From positions 1 to 18,439 of the forward strand of contig WLNX01000011.1 of NCBI GenBank assembly GCA_009699565.1: a stretch of DNA of 18,439 nt, written 5' to 3'. A program made the position numbers and the translations under genes. This stretch comes from Actinomycetota bacterium (GTDB lineage: Bacteria > Actinomycetota > Thermoleophilia > Solirubrobacterales > Solirubrobacteraceae). Numbering within the stretch: the first letter of the stretch is position 1; each line of letters opens with the position of its first letter. The notes below the pieces were generated by a model that did no database searches, was not told the origin of the DNA, and was given only the letters and a program-made list of their open reading frames with translations. Positions 6,020-14,686 of the stretch are shown piece by piece.

Positions 6020-9000
6020 GACCAGCCTAATGTTCAAGCGTGCGCTGGTCCTGACTCTCGTCGCTTTCGCGGCACTCCCGGCCGTCAACGCTGCAGCGGC
6101 GGCGCGGCCGTTCTCGCAGCGTTTCTCGGAGAACGTCAACGGCCAGATCACGATGGCCGCGAACACTTCGATGAGGTGCCTCACCAACACGGTCGACACG
6201 GCACTAAACCGTCGCTGCGTCGAGGCGCAGGCCGGCACCACCGCGCGCAACAACAACATCTTCGACATGCAGATGGCAGACGTGGACAGCGACCCGTCAA
6301 CCTTCAACTCCTCAAAGGCCGATCTGGTTCTGCCCGCGGGGGCGCAGATCCTGTTTGCAGGCCTCTACTGGTCTTCAAATCCGAGGGCCGGGACCACAAT
6401 CACCGGCACCAACGGCTACGTCGGCGTTCCAACCGCGGCTCCAGACGCGGCGTCAAAAGGCCAGGTTCTGATAACCGCCCCGGGCCAGAGCGCCTACGAC
6501 ACGGTGACCGCCTCGTCGGTCGATGCGATCGGCAGCGGCGCGCGAGAGTACGGTGCCTTCGCCGACGTAACCGCTCAGGTGAAGGCCGCTGGCGCTGGCA
6601 CCTACACGGTCGCCAACATTCAGGCCGGCACAGGCGGCGACCGTGCTGCCGGCTGGTCGCTCGTCGTCGCCTACGCCGACCCAAGCGAGCCGCTTCGGAA
6701 CCTAACTGTCTTTGACGGGTTCGAATCGGTCACCGGTACCGCCGAGGTTGCGATTCCGGTCAGCGGCTTCAAGACGCCAACCACCGGCAGCGTCGAGTCA
6801 AGCGTCGGTGTTGTCGCGTACGAGGGGGATGCCGGCATGACCGGTGACTACCTCACGCTCAACGACAACCTCCTGCAGGACAGCGTCCATCCGGCCAACA
6901 ACACCGAAAACTCGACGATCGCCAAGTCGGGGTCGATGGTCACGACCAAAAACCCAAACTGGCCCAATCAGCTTGGCTTTGACGCCAGCATCTTCGCGAC
7001 AAGCGGCTTCCTGCCGAACGCAGCAACCTCGGCGATCTTCCGCGCCAAGACCGATGGCGACGCCTATTTCCCGCACGCGATCACGCTCGCCACCGAGCTC
7101 TTCTCCCCTCAGGTTGACCTCGTCAAGAGCGCGTCGGTCGTCGGCGGAGGCCCGGCTCTCCCTGGAGCGACGATCCGCTACACGGTTACCGCGACCAACA
7201 ACGGCGGCGCCAACGCCACCAACGTCGTGCTTGACGATCCGGTCCCGTCGGGCACCGCGCTTAGCGCGGGCCCGAGCGTGAGCGCTGGCAGCGGCAATGC
7301 CAGCGCAGTCGGGCAGTCCGTCACCGCGCGGCTCGGCAGCGGCGCCACCTCAACGGCGGGCGGGACTCTTGCCCCCGGCGCCAGCGCCACGGTCACCTTT
7401 GACGCAACGATCGGCGACGATCGCGCGCTTGGCGAAGTGATCACAAACACCGCAACGCTCCAGTTCGTCTCGCCTGACTTGGGACTGCCGATCTCAAAGG
7501 TTGCATCGGCCGAGACGACCGTCTCCTATCCCGACCCGGGAGTAACGAAGACGGTCCAAAGTTCTGTCGGCGGCCAGTACACGTTTGCCGTAACGGTCAA
7601 GAACGAGGGAACCGTCGCCACCTCGGGCGCGGTTCAAGTTGCTGACGTCCCCAGCGGCGATTACGCCGGCCCATACTCAATGTCCGGAAGCGGATGGACC
7701 TGCCCGGGCAGCGTGTCGCCGTGCACTCGCTCCGATGCTCTTGCGCCCGGCGCGTCGTATCCGCCAATCACCGTCGTTGCGAATTACACGCCCGGCGGCG
7801 AGGTGATCAATTCGGCCCTGATCGCCAGCGGCAGCGGCGGGCAGCCGACGAACGCCGCCAGCCCTGCGCTGCTCAACGACAAGGCAACTGCATCGGCCGG
7901 CACGAGCCCGCTTGCTGCGCTTCAGGTTCAGAAGACCTCGCTCACTACAAACGCCAGTGTCGGCGGATTGGCCGAGTTCCGGATTCAGGTTCAGAACGCT
8001 GGGCCGGACGCTGCAACCGACACTACAGTCACCGACACGCTCCCTGCAGGCCTGACGTTTGTGTCAGCGACGCCGTCGCAGGGGAGCTGCAGCAGCGCCG
8101 CGGGAGGGGGCGGCACCACCGCCATCACCTGCTCAATGGGGACTCTCCCGGTGTCATCCTCGGCGACGGTCATCGTCAAGGCGCGTCCGCAGCCGGGGGC
8201 GTCGGACTCAACGCTCACGAACGGCGTCTCAGCCGATTCCAGCATTACCCCAACGCCGGTGACCGACAACTCGTCGGTCGACATCAATCCGATCGCCGAC
8301 CTGTCGCTGACGAAGACGGCCGACGTTTCCAGCGCCGGCTTTGGCGATCCCGTCAGCTACACGCTGACGGCGACCAACAGCGGCCCCGATTCGGCGACGA
8401 ATGTCGAGATTGTTGACACGCTGCCGCCGGGAATCGACGCCGCCAGCGCTGTTGCGACTCCATCCTCGTCAGGCAGCTGTCAGAGGACCGGGAGCACAAT
8501 CGCTTGCATCTGGGCTGGCGCCACCGCAAACGGCGCTTCGCGCAGTGTCACGATCAGCGCCGATGTGGCCAGTTCGGTTGCCGCCGAGGATCGCCAGTCG
8601 ACGAACCTTGGAGTTGTCTCCTCTCTGACCGACGATCCGGAGCCGTCGACCAACCAGGCGCAGGTTGACGTAGTGATCACTCCTTCGGTCGACCTTGCAG
8701 TCAAGGCCACGGGCCCCTCGCAGGTTGATGCCGGCGGCGAGGCCGACATCCTCTTCTCAACAGTCAACAACGGGCCGTCCACCGCGGACGACTCGCAGAT
8801 CGTGATCACGATCCCGTCGCAGCTGTCCGTGGTTGATGTTCCCTCGGGCTGCAAGGTTTCAGGTTCCAAGGTCACTTGCCAGCTCGGTTCGATTGCGAGC
8901 GGTGAAACGACCTCGACGACGATCAGAGTCAAGGCGGCTGGCAGCGCCGACACCAGCCAGAAGCTGATCAGTGCAGAGGTGAGCACGTCCAGCGTGGACC

Positions 9001-10172
9001 GGATCCCGTCCAACAACCAGGACGTCACGCCGCTGCTGGTTGACCCCGTCGCCGACCTGCGCCTGACAAAGAGCGTCACGCCGACCACCGCCAACCCGGG
9101 GGACACCGTCACGTTCTCGGTCACGATGACCAACGACGGCCCTTCGACTTCGCAGGGCGCAACCATCATCGACGACCTGCCGCAAGGGATGACGCCAACC
9201 GCCGTCTACTCGACAGCAGTCCCGGCCTGCACGATCCAAGGCCGGCGGATCACCTGCCCGCTCGAACAGGTCGTCCCTCAAGGCACGCAGGTGATCCAGA
9301 TCGTCGCCAAGATCTCCGAGGATCAGCCGACTTCGACGATGATCAACAACGCCGAAGTTGTTCCGGGAGCGGAGAGCGACAGGGACGACACCAACAACAC
9401 CGCTCACGCCTCGGTCGTCGTAACCGGCGGCGACAAGGGCCCGTACCTGTCGGTCCGCAAGACGGTGACGACAAAAGACCCGCATTCTTCCTCTCCTGTG
9501 ACCTACTCGGTGCGCGTGACCAACACCGGCAGCGCCGGCGCGGCCAATGTCCGCCTCAGCGACCTTCCCTCGGGCAATTACAGCCTGATTTCGATCGATC
9601 CGAGTCAAGGCAACTGCGACGGACTGCGATGCAGCCTCGGTACCTTGAAGAAGGGTGAGCACGCGACGATCACAATCAAGGTCAGCTTGCCCGGAGGGAC
9701 GATGACGAACACCGTGTTCGCTTCGACGCCGGGCTACCCGACCAACTCCGACAGCGCAACGGTCGACGTGGAGACGGACCGTTCGAAGATCGCGATCAGC
9801 GCAGCGGTATCCGATACGCAGCCCGCCGTGGGGCAGAAGGTTCGGGTCAGCTTCAGAGTCCGCAACGTTTCGCGCGCCTTCGCAAACGCCGTTCGCGTCT
9901 GCGCGCCAATCCCGTCGAAGCTGCGCTTCAGCAGCGCCTCCGGCGGCGGCCGCGCTAGCAAGGGGACCGTCTGCTGGGGCGCCGGCGATCTAGCACCAGA
10001 CATCAGTGGGGAATCAGCTTCCGGTAACTCGCCGCGATCGGTCACCGTCAGCTACTGGGCGACTGTTACGTCCGGCGGCACAACGCGGGCGGCGGCTTGG
10101 GCGCGGGGCTCCAACGTCACCACCGTCACCGGTGCCGCATCGCTCTCGACGGGCGGCGGCATCACCGGATGA
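6015..10172 (+). CDS. Large secreted surface protein with eight DUF11-like repeats
   Basis: 1385 residues from ATG 6015, with an AAGGG about 11 bases upstream; ATG 6030 (MFKRAL) is an alternative five residues in. The open frame to 5859 is rejected because it lies inside the divergent gene and precedes the signal peptide. The signal peptide ends in an alanine run before RPFSQRF. Residues about 40-365 form a beta-rich domain common in actinobacterial DUF11 proteins (DVDSDPSTFNSS, AGLYWSS, AGWSLVVAYADP, LTVFDGFESV). Eight Ig-like repeats of 114-139 residues begin near 368, 507, 636, 762, 893, 1014, 1144 and 1258, most with a D/Y-L-x-x-K-T opening, TNxGP and DxLPxG. There is no LPxTG signal, membrane tail or known wall-binding domain at the C-terminus. 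The stop overlaps the L,D-transpeptidase start. Likely a cell-surface or matrix protein; its ligand is unknown. Confidence 0.85.
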   Translation: MLTSLMFKRALVLTLVAFAALPAVNAAAAARPFSQRFSENVNGQITMAANTSMRCLTNTVDTALNRRCVEAQAGTTARNNNIFDMQMADVDSDPSTFNSSKADLVLPAGAQILFAGLYWSSNPRAGTTITGTNGYVGVPTAAPDAASKGQVLITAPGQSAYDTVTASSVDAIGSGAREYGAFADVTAQVKAAGAGTYTVANIQAGTGGDRAAGWSLVVAYADPSEPLRNLTVFDGFESVTGTAEVAIPVSGFKTPTTGSVESSVGVVAYEGDAGMTGDYLTLNDNLLQDSVHPANNTENSTIAKSGSMVTTKNPNWPNQLGFDASIFATSGFLPNAATSAIFRAKTDGDAYFPHAITLATELFSPQVDLVKSASVVGGGPALPGATIRYTVTATNNGGANATNVVLDDPVPSGTALSAGPSVSAGSGNASAVGQSVTARLGSGATSTAGGTLAPGASATVTFDATIGDDRALGEVITNTATLQFVSPDLGLPISKVASAETTVSYPDPGVTKTVQSSVGGQYTFAVTVKNEGTVATSGAVQVADVPSGDYAGPYSMSGSGWTCPGSVSPCTRSDALAPGASYPPITVVANYTPGGEVINSALIASGSGGQPTNAASPALLNDKATASAGTSPLAALQVQKTSLTTNASVGGLAEFRIQVQNAGPDAATDTTVTDTLPAGLTFVSATPSQGSCSSAAGGGGTTAITCSMGTLPVSSSATVIVKARPQPGASDSTLTNGVSADSSITPTPVTDNSSVDINPIADLSLTKTADVSSAGFGDPVSYTLTATNSGPDSATNVEIVDTLPPGIDAASAVATPSSSGSCQRTGSTIACIWAGATANGASRSVTISADVASSVAAEDRQSTNLGVVSSLTDDPEPSTNQAQVDVVITPSVDLAVKATGPSQVDAGGEADILFSTVNNGPSTADDSQIVITIPSQLSVVDVPSGCKVSGSKVTCQLGSIASGETTSTTIRVKAAGSADTSQKLISAEVSTSSVDRIPSNNQDVTPLLVDPVADLRLTKSVTPTTANPGDTVTFSVTMTNDGPSTSQGATIIDDLPQGMTPTAVYSTAVPACTIQGRRITCPLEQVVPQGTQVIQIVAKISEDQPTSTMINNAEVVPGAESDRDDTNNTAHASVVVTGGDKGPYLSVRKTVTTKDPHSSSPVTYSVRVTNTGSAGAANVRLSDLPSGNYSLISIDPSQGNCDGLRCSLGTLKKGEHATITIKVSLPGGTMTNTVFASTPGYPTNSDSATVDVETDRSKIAISAAVSDTQPAVGQKVRVSFRVRNVSRAFANAVRVCAPIPSKLRFSSASGGGRASKGTVCWGAGDLAPDISGESASGNSPRSVTVSYWATVTSGGTTRAAAWARGSNVTTVTGAASLSTGGGITG

Positions 10173-10930
10173 GCCGCAGCCGGGCAGTAGCGCCGCTGGC
10201 CGTCTGCTTTGCGCTGATGGGGACCGCGACCGCCAGCGCGCTCCCCAGCAACGCCGATCCGCAGCCGCCTCGGCGCGGAGTCGCGTCGACGGCAACGCTG
10301 CTTGATGACGCCCCCGTCTACAAGAAGCCCGGGGCCGCGAAGCGCGTCAAGATCGCCAGTGCCTTCACCGCCTGGACCGGCAGTCAGACCGTGCTGCTGG
10401 TGCTGCGATCCCACCGCGACGCGGACAACCGGCTCTGGCTGCGGGTTCTGCTGCCGGTCAGGCCCAACCAGTCATCGGGCTGGATTCTCGCCAGCCACGC
10501 CAAGCTCGGCACGACCGAGGCTCGGGTCGAGATCTCGCTGCGCTCGAGGTCATTGAGGGTGCGGCGGGCAGGTCGCATCGTGATGAGCGTGCGTTCGGTG
10601 ATCGGCGCACCGGCAACGCCGACGCCGCGCGGCCTGTTTGCGATCTACGAACGCGCTGCGTCGCCTCGCGGCGCCAGCATCGGCCCGTTCGCCCTTCACC
10701 TGACCGCCTTCTCCGAGGTTCTCCACAGCTACGACGGCGGCCCCGGCCGCGTCGCAATTCACGGCCGCGCGGGCGCGCTGCTCGGCGATCCGCTTGGCAG
10801 CGCCGCATCACACGGCTGCATCCGCATCAACAACTCGGCTCTCCGGCGCGTTGCCGGCTATGCAAAGGCCGGGACGCCGGTGGCGATCGCCAACGGTTGG
10901 CCCAGCCTCCCTTCAGCTGCAACGCCCTAG
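10169..10930 (+). CDS. Secreted L,D-transpeptidase (YkuD domain)
   Basis: 253 residues. The start is ATG 10169, overlapping the stop of the DUF11 gene as ATGA; the frame is open further upstream, but the signal peptide (1-24, ending TATASA) begins here. Residues about 30-110 look like a small SH3-like region (ending GWILASHA). The YkuD domain follows (RVEISLRSRSLRV, TPRGLFAIYE, IHGR). The catalytic motif is SHGCIRI with nucleophile Cys217 and His215. Family enzymes cleave the D-Ala end of peptidoglycan stem peptides and join the acyl group to an amine, making 3-3 crosslinks or attaching proteins to the wall. Coupling to a surface protein without a sorting signal invites the idea that this enzyme anchors it, which is inference. 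The stop shares CTAG with the convergent gene. Confidence 0.92.
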   Translation: MSRSRAVAPLAVCFALMGTATASALPSNADPQPPRRGVASTATLLDDAPVYKKPGAAKRVKIASAFTAWTGSQTVLLVLRSHRDADNRLWLRVLLPVRPNQSSGWILASHAKLGTTEARVEISLRSRSLRVRRAGRIVMSVRSVIGAPATPTPRGLFAIYERAASPRGASIGPFALHLTAFSEVLHSYDGGPGRVAIHGRAGALLGDPLGSAASHGCIRINNSALRRVAGYAKAGTPVAIANGWPSLPSAATP

Positions 10931-13011
10931 CGGGGGTCGTTCCAACCTGCGGCGTAGCAGGGAGCGGTGCCGCAGGGGTTGATGATGCGCCCGCCCTTCT
11001 TGATGTAGGTGCCGATCTGCTCACGGATCGCGGCCGAGCTCTCAATCACGAGGTCGTGAGGGTCGACGCCGAGCCGCGGCTGGGTGTTGGTGATCGGAGC
11101 AAACGGCGTTCCGTATTCGGTTCCACCATCTGTGCGCAGCGGCCCGATGTCCCAGACGAACATCGCGTTGCCGTCGCGCGTCTGCGCGCCCAGTGTCGGG
11201 ATCCCGTACCCAGGAGTCACGTCGGGGCTGCGGCCACCGCCGTCAACCATCGGCCTCGACAGGCTGGCGCCAATCGTTCGCGCCTCAACCTCCGTGGCCA
11301 CGTTGGCAACCTGATGGTCGCCGTATGACATTTCGATCATCACCTTGTGCTTCGGGGTCCCGGGCAGAGGATCGTTGGTCATGTGCTGGGCGTAGCCGTT
11401 TGGCTCCCCGCGGTCCCAAAGCAGCTGCATCAGCTCGAATACCAGTGGGTGCTCTGCTGTGTCGGTGTAGAAGTTGTAGAGGAAGTTCGCGAACTCGTCG
11501 AAGTCGACGCTCCGCGGCAGCAGCGTCGAATAGTTCATCGCCGGCACGTAAAGGACCGAGCGCGTCACGTCCGGCGAAAGCGCCGTCAGCGCCCCGCCCA
11601 TGATGCCTCCCTGGCTGTTGCCGTAGTAGGTCACGTAGCCTGGCTTCAGCGTCGAAACGCCGTCGAGCTTGAATGCCGCTTCGGTCGCCAGCCCCTGCGG
11701 GTGGGCGAGCATCCTCCCGAGGTACATGAAGTTGAGGAAGCCCTGCTGGTCGCGGTCCGCGAGCTCGTTCATTCGCGACAGGTTGAGCAGAATGTGGATC
11801 GCGTTGTCGACGTCATCCTCCGCCATCCCGCTCCAGTCCGTGGCGCAGACGATCATCTTGTTCTCGAATCCGAACTGGCGAACGTTCTGGGAGTTGGCTT
11901 CCGTGTAGCGGCCGAGCAGCCCGTGGCCGTACATCGTCGGCTGCATCGCGATCGTCGTATTGCCTTCCTTGGCAGAGCGAGGGATGTTGCAGAGGAAACG
12001 CGCGGTCATCGTGTTGCCGGGCGTCTGCACCGGAAGTCCGTCCTTGCCGAGCGTGTAGTGGGATCCGGCGGGGCAGCCGGCCTTGTTGAGGTAGCACGGG
12101 ACGGTGAAGGTCCCCGTCACGCGGCGCATCCGGTACGGGTCTTGTTCGGCGGTGTAGTTGAGGACTTCGGTTACCTGCCACTTCGGCGAGCTGCCCTGAA
12201 TCTTGTTGTCGGCCAGCTTCCTGTCACCAAGCTTGGCAAAAGCGTCGTTGCGGATCTTCAGCACACGCCCGCTGAGGGACTTCTCGCTTGCGACCGTGAA
12301 GTCCCATGCGAGGTAGAGATCTTTGCGGGCGATCTTCGCTTTGCCAAGCCGCTTAAAGATGTCCTCCATGACGGCACGGCGGGAACCGCCGCCGCTGCGC
12401 GAGTCGCGGTAGGCGCGGAAGCTCGCCGGAGCCTCCAGCGCAGTCCCGTTCGCCGCCTTCAGTGATCGCAGCGCCACGATGTAGCGGTGCCCTTCGAGGA
12501 AGTTCTTGCCGGGGCGAATCAGCAGGTTTGTCTTGGCCGCCGAGCCGGCCTGCGAGTCAAGCTCGGCCCAGATCAGGTGCCGCTTGCCGGTCTTCGCATC
12601 AATGATCACGGCGGCGGCGTCCTTCGCCATGTAGCGGGCCATGTCGGTGATCGGGACCAGCTTGTTTGCGGCGAACGCCTGCGGCGTGTCGAGCCCGGGA
12701 ATACGGACCGTCACATAGCTGCCGGGGCTGAAGCCGTCGGCGCGGTTCATGTCGGTCGGATCGATGTGAGTGCCCGCGCGGTTGGCCGGCATGCTCGCTA
12801 GGGCGAGGTTCAGACGCAGCCCGGTTGGGGTCTTCTTATCCTTGCGGGTGAACTGGTTGTTGGGCCAAGGCTGGAGGCAGATCGATTGGTCAAAGTCGTC
12901 GCACTGAGCGGCGACGCTCGGGCTTGGCGCAGCAGCCGCGAGAAGTGCGAAGGCTGCCGCACAGATCAGCGCGGCGCGCCGGTAGTGGCTTCTCAAAACG
13001 CTCGTCCCCAT
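10927..13011 (-). CDS. Large secreted alpha/beta-hydrolase (lipase/esterase-like)
   Basis: 694 residues. ATG 13011 is preceded by GGGGGAG. A signal peptide of about 35 residues ends SVAA before QCDDFDQ. The N-terminal part (LQPWPNNQFT, TGLRLNL, IDPTDMNRADGFSPG) resembles a widespread family of large bacterial secreted hydrolases with an Ig-like front domain. The nucleophile elbow is GNSQGG with Ser466; AMQPTMYGHGLLG is the usual oxyanion-side region, and GDHQV supplies candidate catalytic His566. No close named enzyme is recognised, so the substrate (lipid, polyester or other ester) is unknown. It is convergent with the L,D-transpeptidase gene, sharing four bases, and divergent from the amine oxidase gene. 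Six or more cysteines in the mature part suggest disulfides. Fold confidence is high, function moderate. Confidence 0.82.
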   Translation of the reverse strand: MGTSVLRSHYRRAALICAAAFALLAAAAPSPSVAAQCDDFDQSICLQPWPNNQFTRKDKKTPTGLRLNLALASMPANRAGTHIDPTDMNRADGFSPGSYVTVRIPGLDTPQAFAANKLVPITDMARYMAKDAAAVIIDAKTGKRHLIWAELDSQAGSAAKTNLLIRPGKNFLEGHRYIVALRSLKAANGTALEAPASFRAYRDSRSGGGSRRAVMEDIFKRLGKAKIARKDLYLAWDFTVASEKSLSGRVLKIRNDAFAKLGDRKLADNKIQGSSPKWQVTEVLNYTAEQDPYRMRRVTGTFTVPCYLNKAGCPAGSHYTLGKDGLPVQTPGNTMTARFLCNIPRSAKEGNTTIAMQPTMYGHGLLGRYTEANSQNVRQFGFENKMIVCATDWSGMAEDDVDNAIHILLNLSRMNELADRDQQGFLNFMYLGRMLAHPQGLATEAAFKLDGVSTLKPGYVTYYGNSQGGIMGGALTALSPDVTRSVLYVPAMNYSTLLPRSVDFDEFANFLYNFYTDTAEHPLVFELMQLLWDRGEPNGYAQHMTNDPLPGTPKHKVMIEMSYGDHQVANVATEVEARTIGASLSRPMVDGGGRSPDVTPGYGIPTLGAQTRDGNAMFVWDIGPLRTDGGTEYGTPFAPITNTQPRLGVDPHDLVIESSAAIREQIGTYIKKGGRIINPCGTAPCYAAGWNDPR

Positions 13012-13037
13012 GGTGCTCCCCCGGATCGGTTGCCTCT

Positions 13038-13043
13038 CTTATA
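13038..13043 (-). promoter_or_regulatory. Possible -10 (TATAAG) of the hydrolase gene
   Basis: TATAAG on the minus strand lies 26 bases before ATG 13011. Transcription would begin near 13031 and leave a leader of about 20 bases carrying the GGGGGAG site. No matching -35 was found. The rest of the 107-base divergent gap shows nothing clear. Confidence 0.3.
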
Positions 13044-13106
13044 CACCCGCAGCCGCCTCGGCGAGCAGATTGCCGCGGTCCGGCGCAGCGGGAGCCTCCG
13101 GCGGAG

Positions 13107-13112
13107 TAGTCT
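13107..13112 (+). promoter_or_regulatory. Possible -10 (TAGTCT) giving a leaderless amine oxidase mRNA
   Basis: TAGTCT fits TANNNT and ends six bases before ATG 13119, the distance at which transcription would start at the initiation codon. No good ribosome site lies at normal spacing (GGCGGAG is about 12 bases away). No -35 was recognised. Confidence 0.3.
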
Positions 13113-13118
13113 CTGGCA

Positions 13119-14639
13119 ATGGCAAAGGTTGAGAGCGGGATCCAGCTGGGCAGGCGCGAGTTCATCGGTGGAGCAGCCGTTGGAGCCGCGGTCATCGCGG
13201 CCAATCCCAAGCCGGCTCTTGCAGCGGCGAGGGTTTCGAAGAAGGCCGACGTCGTGATCGTTGGCGCGGGACTCGCCGGGCTCACAGCGGCGCGCCGTCT
13301 TGTCGCTGCCGGCCGCAGCGTGATCGTGCTTGAAGCGCGCGACCGCGTGGGCGGGCGCACGCTCAACGAGCCGATCAGCGGCTCGGCAATCACCGAGCTT
13401 GGCGGCGAGTACGTCGGTCCGACCCAGGACCGCATTCTGGCTCTTGCCGCCGAGGTAAACGTCGGCACATTCCCGGTCTACAACACCGGATCAAACGTGC
13501 TGATCGCGGAAGGTCAGCGCTCTCTCTATCCCTCCGTCCCAGGCCTTCCGAACAAGCGCGACATTGCTGTAGCGATCATTAAGGGGCTCGGACTAAACAA
13601 GGAAGCCGCAAAGGTTGGAGTGAAGTCGCCGTGGAAGGCCCCCAATGCCGCCGCTCTGGATCGCCAGACGCTCGGCGACTGGATGAACGCAAACATCCCG
13701 GAGCTCGATGCAAAGCGGGTCTTTGAAGCTGCGATCCATTCGATCTGGGGAGCCGATGCCGCCAACTTGACGATGCTCTATGTGCTCTTCTACATCGCGT
13801 CGGCGGGCGACAAGACCAATCCCGGCAACTTCAACCGTCTGATCAGCGTGAAGGGCGGCTCGCAGCAAGACCGCTTTATCGGCGGGTCTCAGGTGATCAG
13901 CGAGCGCGTCGCCGACCAGCTCGGCTGGTCGGCCTCCAACCACCGTGCGAAGGGCGTTCGCGTCTTCGGAAGCGCTCCGGTGCGCAAGATCAGCCAGAGT
14001 TCAACGGGCGTGCGGGTCATAGCGGACGGAATCACAGTTGATGCCAAGCAGGCGATTGTCACCACGCCCCCGGCGCTCGCAGCCAAGATCAGCTTCTCGC
14101 CGAAACTGCCGGCCGGCAAGGCTGCGCTACTGAAGGGGATGGAGCCCGGCAACCTGACGAAGGCCGAAGCGATCTACGAGACACCCTTCTGGCGACTCGA
14201 CGGCCTTAGCGGACAGGCCGTCAGCGACCTCGACATTGCGTCGGTCACCTTCGACAATTCGCCGCCCAGCGGCGGACCCGGGGTACTGTTCGCGTTCATC
14301 GGCGGCACACTCGGCGACAACTGGACAAAGCTGAGCGCAGCCGACCGACGGACGGCGGTACTCGAAAATTTTGCTCGCTATTTTGGCCCCGCTGCGCTGG
14401 AACCGACCCGCTACTTCGAGCACTCGTGGAGCGACGAGAAGTGGTCCGGGGGCTGCCCGGTGGCGCACACCAAGCGCGGTGTGCTGTCGAAGTACGGCAA
14501 GTACCTGCGCACGGCACACGGCCGCGTGCACTTTGCCGGAACGGAGACCTCCGACTATTGGGTCGGCTACATGGACGGCGCGGTCCGGTCCGGAGAGCGC
14601 GCTGCCAGCGAAGTGAAAAAGGCACTGCGCCGCAGGTAG
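13119..14639 (+). CDS. Tat-exported flavin monoamine oxidase
   Basis: 506 residues; FAD-dependent oxidation of an amine to an imine with production of hydrogen peroxide, acting outside the membrane. Twin-arginine signal GRREFIGG (Arg12-Arg13) with a hydrophobic run and KPALAA cleavage region, so it is exported folded with its cofactor. The FAD fold starts with VIVGAGLAGLTAA (GxGxxG, 49-54), then LEARDRVGGRT and the substrate-side ELGGEYVGP. The C-terminal FAD contact is FAGTE with GYMDGAVRSGERAA. SGGC (Cys446) falls where animal monoamine oxidases carry the cysteine covalently bound to FAD, so a covalent flavin is possible. Substrate cannot be told: polyamines, aromatic amines or L-amino acids are all candidates. 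Neighbours give no clear pathway link. Confidence 0.9.
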   Translation: MAKVESGIQLGRREFIGGAAVGAAVIAANPKPALAAARVSKKADVVIVGAGLAGLTAARRLVAAGRSVIVLEARDRVGGRTLNEPISGSAITELGGEYVGPTQDRILALAAEVNVGTFPVYNTGSNVLIAEGQRSLYPSVPGLPNKRDIAVAIIKGLGLNKEAAKVGVKSPWKAPNAAALDRQTLGDWMNANIPELDAKRVFEAAIHSIWGADAANLTMLYVLFYIASAGDKTNPGNFNRLISVKGGSQQDRFIGGSQVISERVADQLGWSASNHRAKGVRVFGSAPVRKISQSSTGVRVIADGITVDAKQAIVTTPPALAAKISFSPKLPAGKAALLKGMEPGNLTKAEAIYETPFWRLDGLSGQAVSDLDIASVTFDNSPPSGGPGVLFAFIGGTLGDNWTKLSAADRRTAVLENFARYFGPAALEPTRYFEHSWSDEKWSGGCPVAHTKRGVLSKYGKYLRTAHGRVHFAGTETSDYWVGYMDGAVRSGERAASEVKKALRRR

Positions 14640-14652
14640 CCGTCGTTTAGGC

Positions 14653-14685
14653 TTGGCCTGCGGCCAACTCTCGCCGCGGGGCCAA
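14653..14685 (+). other. Short leader with two alternative GGCCAA pairings before pabAB
   Basis: TTGGCC (14653-14658) can pair with GGCCAA at 14662-14667 (three-base loop) or with a second GGCCAA at 14680-14685, which ends one base before ATG 14687. The first fold leaves the start free; the second would occlude it. No T-run follows, so a terminator is unlikely. It could be chance in G+C-rich DNA. Confidence 0.25.
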
Positions 14686-14686
14686 G

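Noticed and set aside
8859..9662. 267-codon open frame on the minus strand
   Set aside because: Antisense to the DUF11 repeats, with low-complexity Arg/Gly/Val composition; the plus strand has the coherent repeat protein.
7116..10120. DNA-level tandem repeats or CRISPR-like array
   Set aside because: The eight repeats are evident in protein only; the DNA units are diverged and 114-139 codons long, fitting Ig-like domains.
11347..12465. 372-codon open frame on the plus strand
   Set aside because: Lies wholly antisense to the secreted hydrolase, has no recognisable domain and an Arg/Val/His-rich composition typical of a shadow frame in G+C-rich DNA.
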